Below are positions 35,169 through 44,837 of a DNA stretch of 64,000 nucleotides, one piece after another. Where the stretch lies: positions 44,189-108,188 of the forward strand of contig CAJNOJ010000111.1 in the NCBI GenBank assembly GCA_905250025.1, written 5' to 3'. The notes beneath the pieces are model-generated. The model saw only the letters and a list, made by a program, of their open reading frames with translations, had not been told where the DNA came from and made no database searches. Every line of letters begins with the position of its first letter. Position 1 is the stretch's first letter. Source of the stretch: Adineta ricciae. Lineage: Eukaryota > Rotifera > Eurotatoria > Adinetida > Adinetidae. Made by a program: the position numbers and the translations under genes.

Positions 35169-38100
35169 TTACTTAGGTAGTCGGGTACCGGAATTTGGGC
35201 GAATCTTAGCTTGTGCTTCTACAATTGAAAGACAAACAGTTAACAAGAAAGATACGAGAGAGTTTGTACCTTTTAGTTGTCGATCAAGTCGATCGATGGA
35301 TTCCTGTACTCGACGTTCCTCAATCGAAAGAGTTGTGGGGACATGTGTGGTTGTATCTTTAGAAAAATAGGAACTTTCATGCGGGAGAAGAAGTGAAAGA
35401 CAAGACTTACTTTTTGTTCCATTGAATTTCGGTTCGGCGAATTTATTTACAGGAGGTGCTGGTACTCTAATACGATCAAGGAAACGTTCATTTCCAATCG
35501 GATCAATTGTAATACATACTGTGGTGGTAACCGTGCGTCATTTTGACTGAAATTACTGCCAGGTATAGAACTCAGTCGGAGTTCACTGAATAATGATTCA
35601 TTTTCGTCGTCATACTGATTGATGCCATTGTTTTTCAATGGTGCAGGTGGCTAAAACAATTTCTCTGAAACTTTTCCAGATCAAAAAGAAGAAGTTTACC
35701 ATTGGGATATGTGGCGATGGAATAGGTGTTCGTCTCGATGATGGAGAGTCATACATTGTCGGAGACCCATTTGTTTGCCTTAATGATTGTGCATAACGAG
35801 TTTTGTGCAATTTCGACCGTAATTCACGTTGTCGCATTCCGATAGTTGTATATCCTTGCCGAGTATGACCTGTCGGAGTAAGAGGATATACAGGTGGTTT
35901 CGAACTGGTAGTTGAAGAGCATTCAGATGCTCGATCATCATTGCTGCTGATTTGTCTATCGAAAAACGAAAAGGAACGATGAACATTTAACGTAATACTT
36001 TAATGTAAAAAAGGTATCTTATCTTTTTCGTTTGACAAGAGTCAATAAAAGATAAGAAACTGTCTTTCACATATTCATTTCGAGTATTCTTCTTCGCTTT
36101 TGTATACTTTTGTCGACAAAATGTCATCGTTCGTTATTGGTCTGGATATCGGCGGTACTCATATAACTGCAACTCTTGTGCGTATTGAACAAGTCTTAGG
36201 AAATCGAACTGCAACAATCGAACGCGATGTTTTCTACACACGTTCTATCGAGAATACAAAAGAGAAAGATCCTCGTTCGATTATTTCCACCTGGGTTGAA
36301 TGTATCGGACATCTTATTCATGATCTCGTCAAAAATTATCAGGAGAATGAAGCAATTATCGGCATCGCATGTGGAATTCCTGGTCCGATGGATTACGAAC
36401 GTGGTGTAAGCTACATTCAGTCAACTCAACTGAACAAATGCGAAAAATTTTTCGGTCTTAACCTACAATTTTCATTGCAAGATGCTCTACGCGATTTAAT
36501 TTCGCGTTGGAAACATGTCTACAATCCGAAATACTTTACACCACCCACATCACCGCGCACAAGCTTATTTGATCGAGAAAAGCAAGTCGCATTGGAAAAA
36601 TCGTTACATATGAAACGAGCGAATGAAATTAACTCGACTATGAATCAAGCATCGTTTCATTACAAAGATTTACAATTAAAAAATCAGGAGAATGAACCGG
36701 CAACGAAGGATATTACCAGTTATTGTGGTTTACAAGATACCGACACTGAAGATGCTCAAACGGAAACTTCATTTTCTGATAAAGACATTGATTTATCGAT
36801 GAATTTACTAATCGATGAAAGTCTTACACCTAAGATCTGGACAATGATGAAGCAATTAGCAGAGATTCCAATTACATTTTATAATGACGCAACGTGCTTT
36901 GCAGTAGGCGAAGCGCATAGAACTCCAAATCGAGATTATCGACGAATTCTTGCTTTGACTCTTGGTACAGGTTTTGGTTCGACATTCATTGATAGAAATG
37001 AAATTATTCTCAATCGAAACGATGTTCCACCTGGTGGAATGCTTTGGAATTATCCTTATGATCAACAATCCATTGCAGATGAGTGGTTTTCTACGCGTGG
37101 ATTGATCAATATTTATAAACAAATCCTTCGCGAAGAAGCAGATGAGGTCGGTGATCAATTAACAAACGCAGTCGATGCTCGAATTCTTGCTGAACGAGCT
37201 TCAAATGGCAATGCAAAGGCAAAGAAAGCTTTCGTAAAATTTGCTGAACTACTAGGTAATTTTCTAATTCCGCATCTCACAAAATTCCAAGCAAATATTC
37301 TCATTATCGGCGGTGGAATTGCACATGCCTATTATTTAATCGAAGAACAACTAACAAAGACTATCGGAGAAACGTTATCCATTCCGATCTATTTTAGCCT
37401 TTCGCATGAAAAATCTATATGTCTTGGCGCTGTGTATCAACAAATGCCAAGCCTATTCACAACCAAGCCGAAAATCGTTCGACAAACGCCCCAAAATCTC
37501 CTTCCAGTCATAAAAACACTCGACACGCATTCCTACGATATATATCCATGTCACGAAATTCCTATTGGCTATATCGGCATCGGTCACAAACAACTCTATG
37601 AGAAATTACTTCGATTAATCGAGGAGAATCAAATTTTATTAATCGATGGCTTCGTTGGAACGCACTTTGATGAATTTGCCTGTGAATTAAACAAATCTTA
37701 TCATCAACAAGCGAAGAAACTCAATCGACCGTCTTTAGTATTCTATGACTCGCGAGCATTTCTACAAGTCGATTCCGACGAGAAACGAAATTCCTATTTG
37801 AAATCTTCAAAATCAATCTTTGGCAAATTAGCAACCGATTTAAAATTTAAAGACGATTTTATCGATGAAAGCAAACTAGTCTATCTCCGAAACAATCTTT
37901 CGTATCCATGTGTCATCATTGGACCTGGCGCTTCATTCGTTCATGACTCGGCTCCATTAATCTACATCGATCTACCTAAGAACGAACTCTACTATCGTGT
38001 TGCTGCCCAGACAGCCTGCTCGTATCTAAAACCACAAAAACGCGACATTCAGCCGATCAACTCCATTGACACAGATGATTATGAATTAACTCCAGGCATG

Positions 38101-40944
38101 TACGAGCAAAAATGCTTATATTTCCTCGATTATCCAGTCTTCAACGCATTAAAGCAGGAGCTTCTTCCTCGAATGTCGTTTTTTGTCGATGGTCAACGAC
38201 CGAATTGTCCCACATGGCTTGATGGCGAAACCTTTCGTCAAGCACTTGCACATCTCGCCAATGTTCCCGTTCGTGTTCGCCCATGGTTTGAACCTGGCCC
38301 ATGGGGTGGCCAATGGCTGAAATCTGTTTGCACAAATATTTCCCAATATCCCAAGAACTACGCCTGGTCGTTCGAAATGATTACACCGGAGAACGGCATT
38401 ATTCTTTCTGATAGTAATCTTCACTTAGCTGAATTTTCTTGGGATTTGTTCTATGGTTCACAATCGAATCGCGTTCTCGGTAACGATACACACTGCCGAT
38501 TATTTAATGGAATCAATGATTTTCCTATTCGATTTGACTTTCTCGATACGATCGATGGAGGAAATCTATCTATTCAATGTCATCCAAATTTACAATATAT
38601 GCGAAGCAACTTCAGAGAAAGAATCACTCAAGATGAAACGTATTACATTCTAGAAACGAAACAACATTGGAAAAACGATGAACAATCTTCAGCTTGTGTT
38701 TATCTCGGATTCCAAGAAAACGTTGATTCGGAAGAGTTCCATCAAGCGTTACTTCACAGTCGTCGCCATGCACAAGAATTAAACGTTGAGAAGTATATTC
38801 AATGTTTACCTTCGAAAATTCACGACTTTTTTCTTATCCCCAACGAGACAATTCACGCATCAGGTCGAAATCAAGTTGTACTGGAAATCTCTGCTACGCC
38901 GTATACTTATACATTCAAACTATACGATTGGTTAAGATTAGGTTTAGACGGACGTCTTCGACCGTTGAATATAGAGCATGGAATGAAGAATTTAAAGTTT
39001 GATCGACGTGGCGAACAACTTCAATGTCAACCAAAGTTACTAAAGACCGAAATCGGTCAATACCAAGAAGAACATTTGCCAACGCACGAATTGCATTTTT
39101 ATGATGTTTATCGATTGAGAATCGAACCGAATGAGTCGATTCACGTTGTCCGATCAACAGAAAATCGGTTTCACTTATGTATGTTAGTTGAAGGCGATGC
39201 GATCGAAATTGAATTCGACTCGATCGACCATCAACAACATAAAGAAGTTCGACAGTACAACTATATTGAAACATTTCTCATTCCTGCATCAATTCAAGAG
39301 TATCGCCTTCGGCCGATTATCAAACAAGGACAAGCTCGACAATTTGTGCTGATTACCGCGTTTCTCAAATGGGATTGTGAAAAACTACTTGAATGACACT
39401 TACTTCGAAGGTGGACGTTGTGGAACAGTGAACATCGCCACTGATTGAACACGGCGTACTGGTGTTTGTTCATTGTCTAAATCTAACAATAGAACATCTT
39501 ATTTCTTGTTGTTGTTGTTGTTGCTCTTTTACCTAAATCGGATTGTTTAACAAGTTGAGTATCTGATACACATCGTTGATTGTCAGTATCTGGTGCAAAT
39601 CGAACAGTTTTTTTCTAAAAACGATCGCATTGGAGATGAGATGCTTCTACATACAATCGCTCATACTTGCGTGTCCATGTCTTTCAATAGTTTCGTATTG
39701 ATGACTTCTAAACTATCTTTCACGCGAGTTTTTTCGCCAATGGTACGCGTTTGTGGTGCACTGCCTTTTCTTGCTACCGCGATTGGTTTGTTATTTGATA
39801 GATTACTTTCCACAGAAGGCGATCGTTTCAGAATACTTTTCCGTTTTCCATTTGTTTCGCTCTCGGTTCCATCGAGTGACGAAGGTTTTTGCATAGGCGA
39901 TGGTATTTCGGGTTTTTTACTCGCACCTAACCATGCTGCTACTTGTTCGTCACCAGTAACAGGAGTGGTTCTAACAAAAAAACTCTCGTGATAACTTCGA
40001 CGTAATAGTGCTTGTTGATCTTCATTTGTAGATTTTCTCGGCTGAATATTTACAACAGGAGTTGGACGAACGATAGGTCCGCTGATTTTCTGTGGTTGAT
40101 AATGATTTGATTCTTCCAGACTGTCGATACTTTCGCGATCCCATGTGTTCGTTTCATCGAATTGTTGTTTATGATGAAGAGTTGATTGAACTTGAGCAGC
40201 AAAATCGTTTAGTACCTGACGTTGAACTTCTTGTAAAGGTGAAGTGTATTGAACAGGATTGGCGTTTTGTGGGACATGAATGACGGAATTTGTCCGAGGT
40301 AAAACCTGTGGAGTTCGTTGGTCTTGTTTGAATGGATTTAACATCGCCTGCTTCGATCCTAATTCTTCCATTGATATCGACCGACGAAATGTTACATTCG
40401 CTCTCTGCTGCTGTTGATAATTCGTAGGAACTCGTCTTGGCGTCGAGCGATTGGATAGTTGTCGACCGGTGATCGTTTCGATAGCTCGATCGAATTTGTC
40501 TGGATCTTTATTTCCAATAGAAAAAAAACGTTCGTTTAAGCAAAAGGAATAAGTTATTTCTTACCCATCACAGTAAATCCTGGTAGATTACGTTGAAATC
40601 GCATTGTTGCCTGCACAGTTGCTGCTTTGCGTTGTGCTAAAATTGCTTGACGTTTTCGTTCAATAGCTTCATTGGCTTCTTGTTCACGTTTTTTATATGA
40701 TCTAATATGTGTCTATGCTGTGATTTCATCTCAAGTAAATGTTTCTAAGACATACTTGCATCGTTCAGCTGTTTCTTTCATAATTTCTCGTTCACGAACA
40801 ATTCGTAACGAACGTTCTTGAAGAAATTCTTGTCGCCAACTTTCAAATTGTTCATCTTGGTCGCTAAAAACAAGCATATACATATGGAAGAGAATCTCTG
40901 GTAATCAACACTTACGGTGGTATCATTCGTTCTACCCAAGCCAT
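35169..40944 (-). CDS. Unrecognised Ser/Pro-rich protein with a large gene-containing intron
   Basis: I cannot name this protein. The start at 40944 gives MAWVERMIPP, then DQDEQFESWRQEFLQERSL and a basic helical region (EAIERKRQAILAQRKAATVQ). A long disordered Ser/Pro/Gln-rich part follows (40371-39600). An exon then ends RPPSK at 39404 with a GTAAGT donor. The next exon that joins in phase starts at 35955 (QISSNDDRASECSS...) after a TTTTTCGATAG acceptor. It continues through MRQRELRSKLHKTRYAQ, VPAPPVNKFAEPKF and IEERRVQESIDRLDRQLKEA to RPNSGTRLPK, stop at 35169. The alternative is two genes: the upstream one stopping at 39400-39402, directly at the donor, and a downstream one with no good in-frame ATG before 35837. 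Composition and the N- and C-terminal helices suggest a cytoskeletal or centrosomal protein, which is inference only. Confidence 0.55.
36121..39396 (+). CDS. ROK sugar kinase / class I mannose-6-phosphate isomerase fusion, intronless
   Basis: A single 1,091-codon open frame encodes two enzymes. The N-terminal ~430 residues form a ROK-family (glucokinase-like) kinase: phosphate motif VIGLDIGGTHITATL, IACGIPGPMDYERG, catalytic Asp in ITFYNDATCFAVGEA, ALTLGTGFGSTF and the adenosine motif ILIIGGGIAHAYY. A Ser/Thr/Glu-rich stretch of roughly 80-100 residues (about 36520-36840) interrupts the kinase, and the usual ROK CxCGxxGC zinc motif is absent. The C-terminal ~600 residues match bacterial class I mannose-6-phosphate isomerases: LLIDGFVGTHFDEF, VYIDLPKNE-like YIDLPKNELYY, RPWFEPGPWGGQW, NLSIQCHPN, TQDETYYIL, FFLIPNETIHASG, VLEISATPYTYTFKLYDW and LPTHELHFYDVYRL. 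The metal-ligand His, Glu and His are kept. It probably phosphorylates a hexose and interconverts mannose-6-P and fructose-6-P. Lack of introns and bacterial-type sequence suggest horizontal acquisition. Confidence 0.9.
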   Translation: MSSFVIGLDIGGTHITATLVRIEQVLGNRTATIERDVFYTRSIENTKEKDPRSIISTWVECIGHLIHDLVKNYQENEAIIGIACGIPGPMDYERGVSYIQSTQLNKCEKFFGLNLQFSLQDALRDLISRWKHVYNPKYFTPPTSPRTSLFDREKQVALEKSLHMKRANEINSTMNQASFHYKDLQLKNQENEPATKDITSYCGLQDTDTEDAQTETSFSDKDIDLSMNLLIDESLTPKIWTMMKQLAEIPITFYNDATCFAVGEAHRTPNRDYRRILALTLGTGFGSTFIDRNEIILNRNDVPPGGMLWNYPYDQQSIADEWFSTRGLINIYKQILREEADEVGDQLTNAVDARILAERASNGNAKAKKAFVKFAELLGNFLIPHLTKFQANILIIGGGIAHAYYLIEEQLTKTIGETLSIPIYFSLSHEKSICLGAVYQQMPSLFTTKPKIVRQTPQNLLPVIKTLDTHSYDIYPCHEIPIGYIGIGHKQLYEKLLRLIEENQILLIDGFVGTHFDEFACELNKSYHQQAKKLNRPSLVFYDSRAFLQVDSDEKRNSYLKSSKSIFGKLATDLKFKDDFIDESKLVYLRNNLSYPCVIIGPGASFVHDSAPLIYIDLPKNELYYRVAAQTACSYLKPQKRDIQPINSIDTDDYELTPGMYEQKCLYFLDYPVFNALKQELLPRMSFFVDGQRPNCPTWLDGETFRQALAHLANVPVRVRPWFEPGPWGGQWLKSVCTNISQYPKNYAWSFEMITPENGIILSDSNLHLAEFSWDLFYGSQSNRVLGNDTHCRLFNGINDFPIRFDFLDTIDGGNLSIQCHPNLQYMRSNFRERITQDETYYILETKQHWKNDEQSSACVYLGFQENVDSEEFHQALLHSRRHAQELNVEKYIQCLPSKIHDFFLIPNETIHASGRNQVVLEISATPYTYTFKLYDWLRLGLDGRLRPLNIEHGMKNLKFDRRGEQLQCQPKLLKTEIGQYQEEHLPTHELHFYDVYRLRIEPNESIHVVRSTENRFHLCMLVEGDAIEIEFDSIDHQQHKEVRQYNYIETFLIPASIQEYRLRPIIKQGQARQFVLITAFLKWDCEKLLE

Positions 40945-41069
40945 GTTTAATATCTATAACAAACGAAAGACCTTTGTACATTCATCTTAATTCCCTGGAA
41001 TAATATAAGAAGAAGTAAAGCTGTTTATACAAAAAAAAGGTGGAAATTTTTCAAAAGAAAACGTTGTGT

Positions 41070-42245
41070 TCAGCTGTCTTTCATATGAGCCAGAGAAAAT
41101 TTATCCAAACCACCAAAAGCAAAAACGCGTCCGCCTAACATCGAATCCAAAGCATACACTGGCTTCGTTAATGGTAAACGGGCCAATTCTTGATTTGTTT
41201 CAGAGTTAATCACATGGCATGCACATGTACCACTTCCAACTGCTAAGATCGTTTTATTATCACATAATTGAGCCGAATACATAAATTCCCCTTTGTCAGT
41301 ATCAGCATTGGGAACATTCAATGTTTTGATTAAACCCATCGTGCGAAAATCCCATAATTGCAATGAGTTTGCACATGTCCATGACGCAGTTAAAATCTCA
41401 TTTCCACGTGCATCAATTCCTTCACCACAGATATGTGGTCCAGCAATTTCTTCACTCATCGCGTCTTTTTGACGAATATCCCAAAACTTGATAACATTAT
41501 CCCATCCAGCTGTTAGGAGAACATTCCGATGATCCGGATGGAATTTACATGCAAATGCCCGATGGTAATGACCTGTCGTACATGACAATTCATCGGCTCC
41601 ACTATCACGACGGTGAAGAATTTGTTCCAATTGAGTATCATTACGTTGGTTATTATATTTATGTATGATCATTGTTTTTTCACTATCATACACTCGAACA
41701 TGTGCATCTTTTCCAACCGTTGCAAAATGTTTTCCGTCGAACGAAAAATCCAACGATGTTAGTTCGTTATCAATTTCATACGTAAGAACCGATAATTCAT
41801 TAGTTTTCTTGTCAACATGCCGAATTGTTCCATCGACACACGCAGCGTAAAGACAATGACTTGCTAATGGATGCCACTTCAATGACATGATCGGTAAATC
41901 CATCGAAAGACGACGTAAGTGTTCGATAGGTGGTAAACTACTTGCTAAATATTCGTTTGTTTCTTTGCCGTTGGTTACCGAGAATGAACGTATCGAACCA
42001 TCACCATAACCAACAGCTAATTGATCGAGTTCATCAGAAAAACGAAGTGAGAAAATGCCACCATGTGCATGCACATCATGTGAGAATAACGGTTTTGCAC
42101 TACGAAAATGATCAATAAGTTTGATTCCAACATTCAATGCACGAGATGCTACAATTGCATCTTCAAGGCGACGCTTAGCCATGATTAAAAATTGATTTCT
42201 ATCAATATACGTTCTTTTCTTACTGGATTTTACTTCTATCTCCAT
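41070..42245 (-). CDS. Intronless WD40-repeat protein
   Basis: A single exon of 391 codons starts at the ATG at 42245 (MEIEVKSSKKRTYIDRNQF). An upstream extension lacks an ATG. WD40-type blades are recognisable: GIFSLRFSDELDQLAVGYGD, IMSLKWHPLASHCLYAACVD, LTSLDFSFDGKHFATVGKDA followed by HVRVYD, CKFHPDHRNVLLTAGWDN followed by VIKFWD, GIDARGNEILTASWTCANSL followed by LWDF, and a final FAFGGLD. It should form one beta-propeller and act as a scaffold. I cannot assign a subfamily or partner. Lack of introns contrasts with nearly all neighbours, so a retroposed or transferred origin is possible. It is head-to-head with PGAM5 (161 bp) and its stop is 125 bp upstream of the start of the Ser/Pro-rich gene on the same strand. 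Confidence 0.85.
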   Translation of the reverse strand: MEIEVKSSKKRTYIDRNQFLIMAKRRLEDAIVASRALNVGIKLIDHFRSAKPLFSHDVHAHGGIFSLRFSDELDQLAVGYGDGSIRSFSVTNGKETNEYLASSLPPIEHLRRLSMDLPIMSLKWHPLASHCLYAACVDGTIRHVDKKTNELSVLTYEIDNELTSLDFSFDGKHFATVGKDAHVRVYDSEKTMIIHKYNNQRNDTQLEQILHRRDSGADELSCTTGHYHRAFACKFHPDHRNVLLTAGWDNVIKFWDIRQKDAMSEEIAGPHICGEGIDARGNEILTASWTCANSLQLWDFRTMGLIKTLNVPNADTDKGEFMYSAQLCDNKTILAVGSGTCACHVINSETNQELARLPLTKPVYALDSMLGGRVFAFGGLDKFSLAHMKDS

Positions 42246-42406
42246 TGAAGGTGAGGAAAGACATGACAACCAAGAAATGCATTCATTTGATACACTAATG
42301 CATCTTTCACACGAAATCGTATTTATATACGAATGGACCAATGAGAGATGACGGTTGATATATGCAGGAAGTTAGGGGCTTTTGTAATTCATTTCATCTT
42401 ATCGAT
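42246..42406. promoter_or_regulatory. Bidirectional promoter region, WD40 gene / PGAM5
   Basis: Only 161 bp separate the two divergent start codons, or 116 bp if the PGAM5 ATG at 42362 is used. Both promoters must lie here or overlap coding sequence. No specific element was recognised. Confidence 0.5.
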
Positions 42407-43638
42407 ATGCGATTCTTCGTGAAATTAGCGACTTCAACTGTTGGAGTCTTGTGTACTACAGCATCGGCTTATTATCTTGTCGATGGAAAAAACCGCTATG
42501 GTGTTCTTTTCGCAGCGACAATTGCTCAATCGCCGAACGATAATAGTAGTCAGCTCGTTAAGCCCGATCCGCGAACACTTTCAAAACCAATCCAATCAAG
42601 TGAACGATGGAATTGGAACTGGGATGGGTTAGTTTTGTTTACTTCGTCTTGTGTTCAAGGAAATTTTGTACTTCTAGTCGGCATTCGGAAACAAGTAAAA
42701 GTCGAGTAGTTCGACATATTTATCTCGTTCGACATGGGCAGTATCAGACACGAACGAAAATTGACGATGAGAAACAATTGACTGAACTGGGTGCGCATTT
42801 CATGTGTATCTGTGGATATATGTTGAGCTTTGTATTTTAGGTAATGAGCAAGCTGATTGGGCAGGTCGAGCATTGGCTGAATCCAAAATTTCATTTACTC
42901 GTTTTATTCAATCAGGACTCATTCGCGCAATTCAAACAGCAACGATTATCAATAAACATTTGCGATTCAATCGAATTGAACAAGATATCGATCTAAACGA
43001 AGGGTATTTTCTGGCCACCCTCCCTGTTTCTCCCTAAAAACTGGCCCATTTCTACTGAATTTTAGATTTCCAATCCTACCGGAGCCAGGTGAACGATACG
43101 CTGATGATGTTGCTAAAGTAATAATTTGGTAACTTTCATCTGCACACACACTTTGGATGATTTTCAACTAGGGTCGTCTAGAACTAGAAACGGCTCGATT
43201 GGAACGAGCTTTTCATCGGTATATTCATCGCCCACTTTCAAATCAAACAGAAGATTCTCATGAATTAATCGTGTGTCATGCAAATGTGATTCGTTATTTC
43301 GTTTGTCGGTATGACTGTCTAACAAATCGTTCTTTCTAAAACTAGAATTCTTCTCTTCCTCAGAGCTTTACAAATTCCAGCTGATGCATGGCTTCGTTTC
43401 AATCTCTTTCATTGTTCCATAACTCATCTTGTATTAACAAGTGACGGCCGTGTCATCTGCTATGGCATCGGTGATGTCGGACACGTTCCCCAAGATCGGC
43501 GCTCGTATGTTTAACTATTTCAATAAGATCTCCGTAAACAAAAATGATTAACGGAATGATTTTCCTAACATTCGTTCCAGTATAAGACGACCCCGTAGAC
43601 ATCAAGAACAACAACAATTAAAACCAATCACTGCATAA
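42407..43638 (+). CDS. PGAM5: PGAM5-type mitochondrial Ser/Thr phosphatase
   Basis: Seven exons are read: 42407-42627, 42678-42790, 42841-43003, 43066-43117, 43172-43308, 43364-43504 and 43581-43638. They encode a phosphoglycerate-mutase-fold phosphatase. The start [20 protein letters not shown] is a membrane-anchor-like segment, as in PGAM5, which sits in mitochondrial membranes. An in-frame ATG at 42362 would add 15 residues. WNWNWD resembles the conserved multimerisation WDPNWD motif. The catalytic signature is [32 protein letters not shown] and [16 protein letters not shown] carry the acid and second His regions. [12 protein letters not shown] and the C-terminal [12 protein letters not shown] also match PGAM5. 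In animals it dephosphorylates mitochondrial and stress-pathway proteins. Confidence 0.92.
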
Positions 43639-44228
43639 TAAACTCCATGAAATTATACATTCAAGTATGTCCTTTTTCGCTATATCTAGGTGAATTGTAT
43701 TTTTTTAAATGTACTAATGTATTGCTTTCTCGTTGTGATAAACAAAGAGCCTATTGACATATTTGAAATGAAAAACAGTTTTACTGACTCCTTTTCTTCA
43801 CTTTTCTCTTCAGATAAATGTAACACTCTCATCCAAGAAATTCGTTTCAATTCAATTGGAACACTTGATGACAAAATTTTTCCTGAAAATAAAATTTGTA
43901 CGATAAAATATATTCACTTAATGTTGTTTGATCAGTTACAAAATAAAAAAATCAAAATTTCATTCAAAACTGTTGGAAATAAAGCATAATTTTCTATACG
44001 TTATTTCATGTAATTACCAGACACGGATTCGACGTCTGTAGCATATACTGAAAAGATAGCCATCTCACGCCCCCTATCGTATTCTATGAATAATACAATC
44101 CTCTCTCATTGGTTATTAGTAGGAAACTTCTGAAGAAGCATTCATTCAAAAGACAAAACAACTTGCGTAAATGAGTCAAACAAGTTGAAATCGAAAGATT
44201 GTAACATAAAAACATTTGTCAGTTCTAG
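43639..44228. other. Intergenic spacer
   Basis: This 590-bp AT-rich gap lies between PGAM5 and CCDC86. A 99-codon AT-driven frame at 43690-43989 has overlapping open frames on the other strand and no recognisable motif. TTCTAG abuts the CCDC86 ATG. Confidence 0.5.
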
Positions 44229-44789
44229 ATGGATACCGGAACAGCAGCTAATAAACAAGAAAAAGAACGATTGCATGCAATTCCGAAAGGTAAACCAAAA
44301 AGTGGTCGTACTTGGAAATTGAACAAAGGAAGGTAAGATCGAACTCGACGAAGATATTTCACTACGAAAAGAAAATATTTAGATATTCTGCCATATCTCG
44401 GCCAAAGTCTCTCAAACTTTCCTATGAAGAACGTATGAAGATGAGAGCTGATTTAAATGAAACTCGCAATCGTGAGAAACAGATGTGGAACGAAGTGAAC
44501 GAAAAACGCGATGTGAGAAAATCATTGTGATAATTTCGATTCGACTCTATTTTCGTTCATTCAGAAACTTAAACAACGTCAAAAAGAAAACAAGGAGCGT
44601 CGTCTAGTCAACGAACGTAAAGGTGAAGTTGTCCAAGTGGTAAGTAACTTTCGCAGATATTTTATGATTCTGATTGTGCGTTTGTTTTAGATTAAAAATC
44701 CAACTAAAATAAAACGCATGAAAAAGAAACAATTGCGTTCGATTGAAAAACGCGATCTTGATAAACTTAAAGCTAAAAAATCTGCTTAA
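44229..44789 (+). CDS. CCDC86: CCDC86 / Cgr1-type nucleolar protein
   Basis: Four exons (44229-44332, 44383-44512, 44565-44639, 44691-44789) encode about 135 residues. The protein is small, basic and helical. It starts MDTGTAANKQEKERLHAIPK and continues KGKPKSGRTWKLNKGR, equivalent to the KGRPKSGRVWK motif of CCDC86. The C-terminus carries RRLVNERKGEVVQVIKNPTK and MKKKQLRSIEKRD, which match the Cgr1 domain closely. Yeast Cgr1 is a nucleolar factor in 60S ribosome biogenesis, and animal CCDC86 is a nucleolar and perichromosomal protein. It is the first gene of a tight + strand cluster: only 48 bp separate its stop from the next ATG. Confidence 0.9.
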
Positions 44790-44837
44790 TTTCGTTGTTA
44801 TTCATGTGCTTGTTTTTGGCTTTTTTTCAGATAAATC
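44790..44837 (+). promoter_or_regulatory. 48-bp intercistronic spacer with an acceptor-like site
   Basis: The gap between the CCDC86 stop and the CWC21 ATG holds a pyrimidine-rich run ending TTTTTTTCAG at 44821-44830, eight bases before the ATG. It is too short for a normal promoter. It fits a spliced-leader trans-splice acceptor within an operon, which is inference. Confidence 0.5.

Noticed and set aside
43690..43989. 99-codon frame between PGAM5 and CCDC86
   Set aside because: Strong AT bias, overlapping open frame on the other strand, no motif and no splice context.
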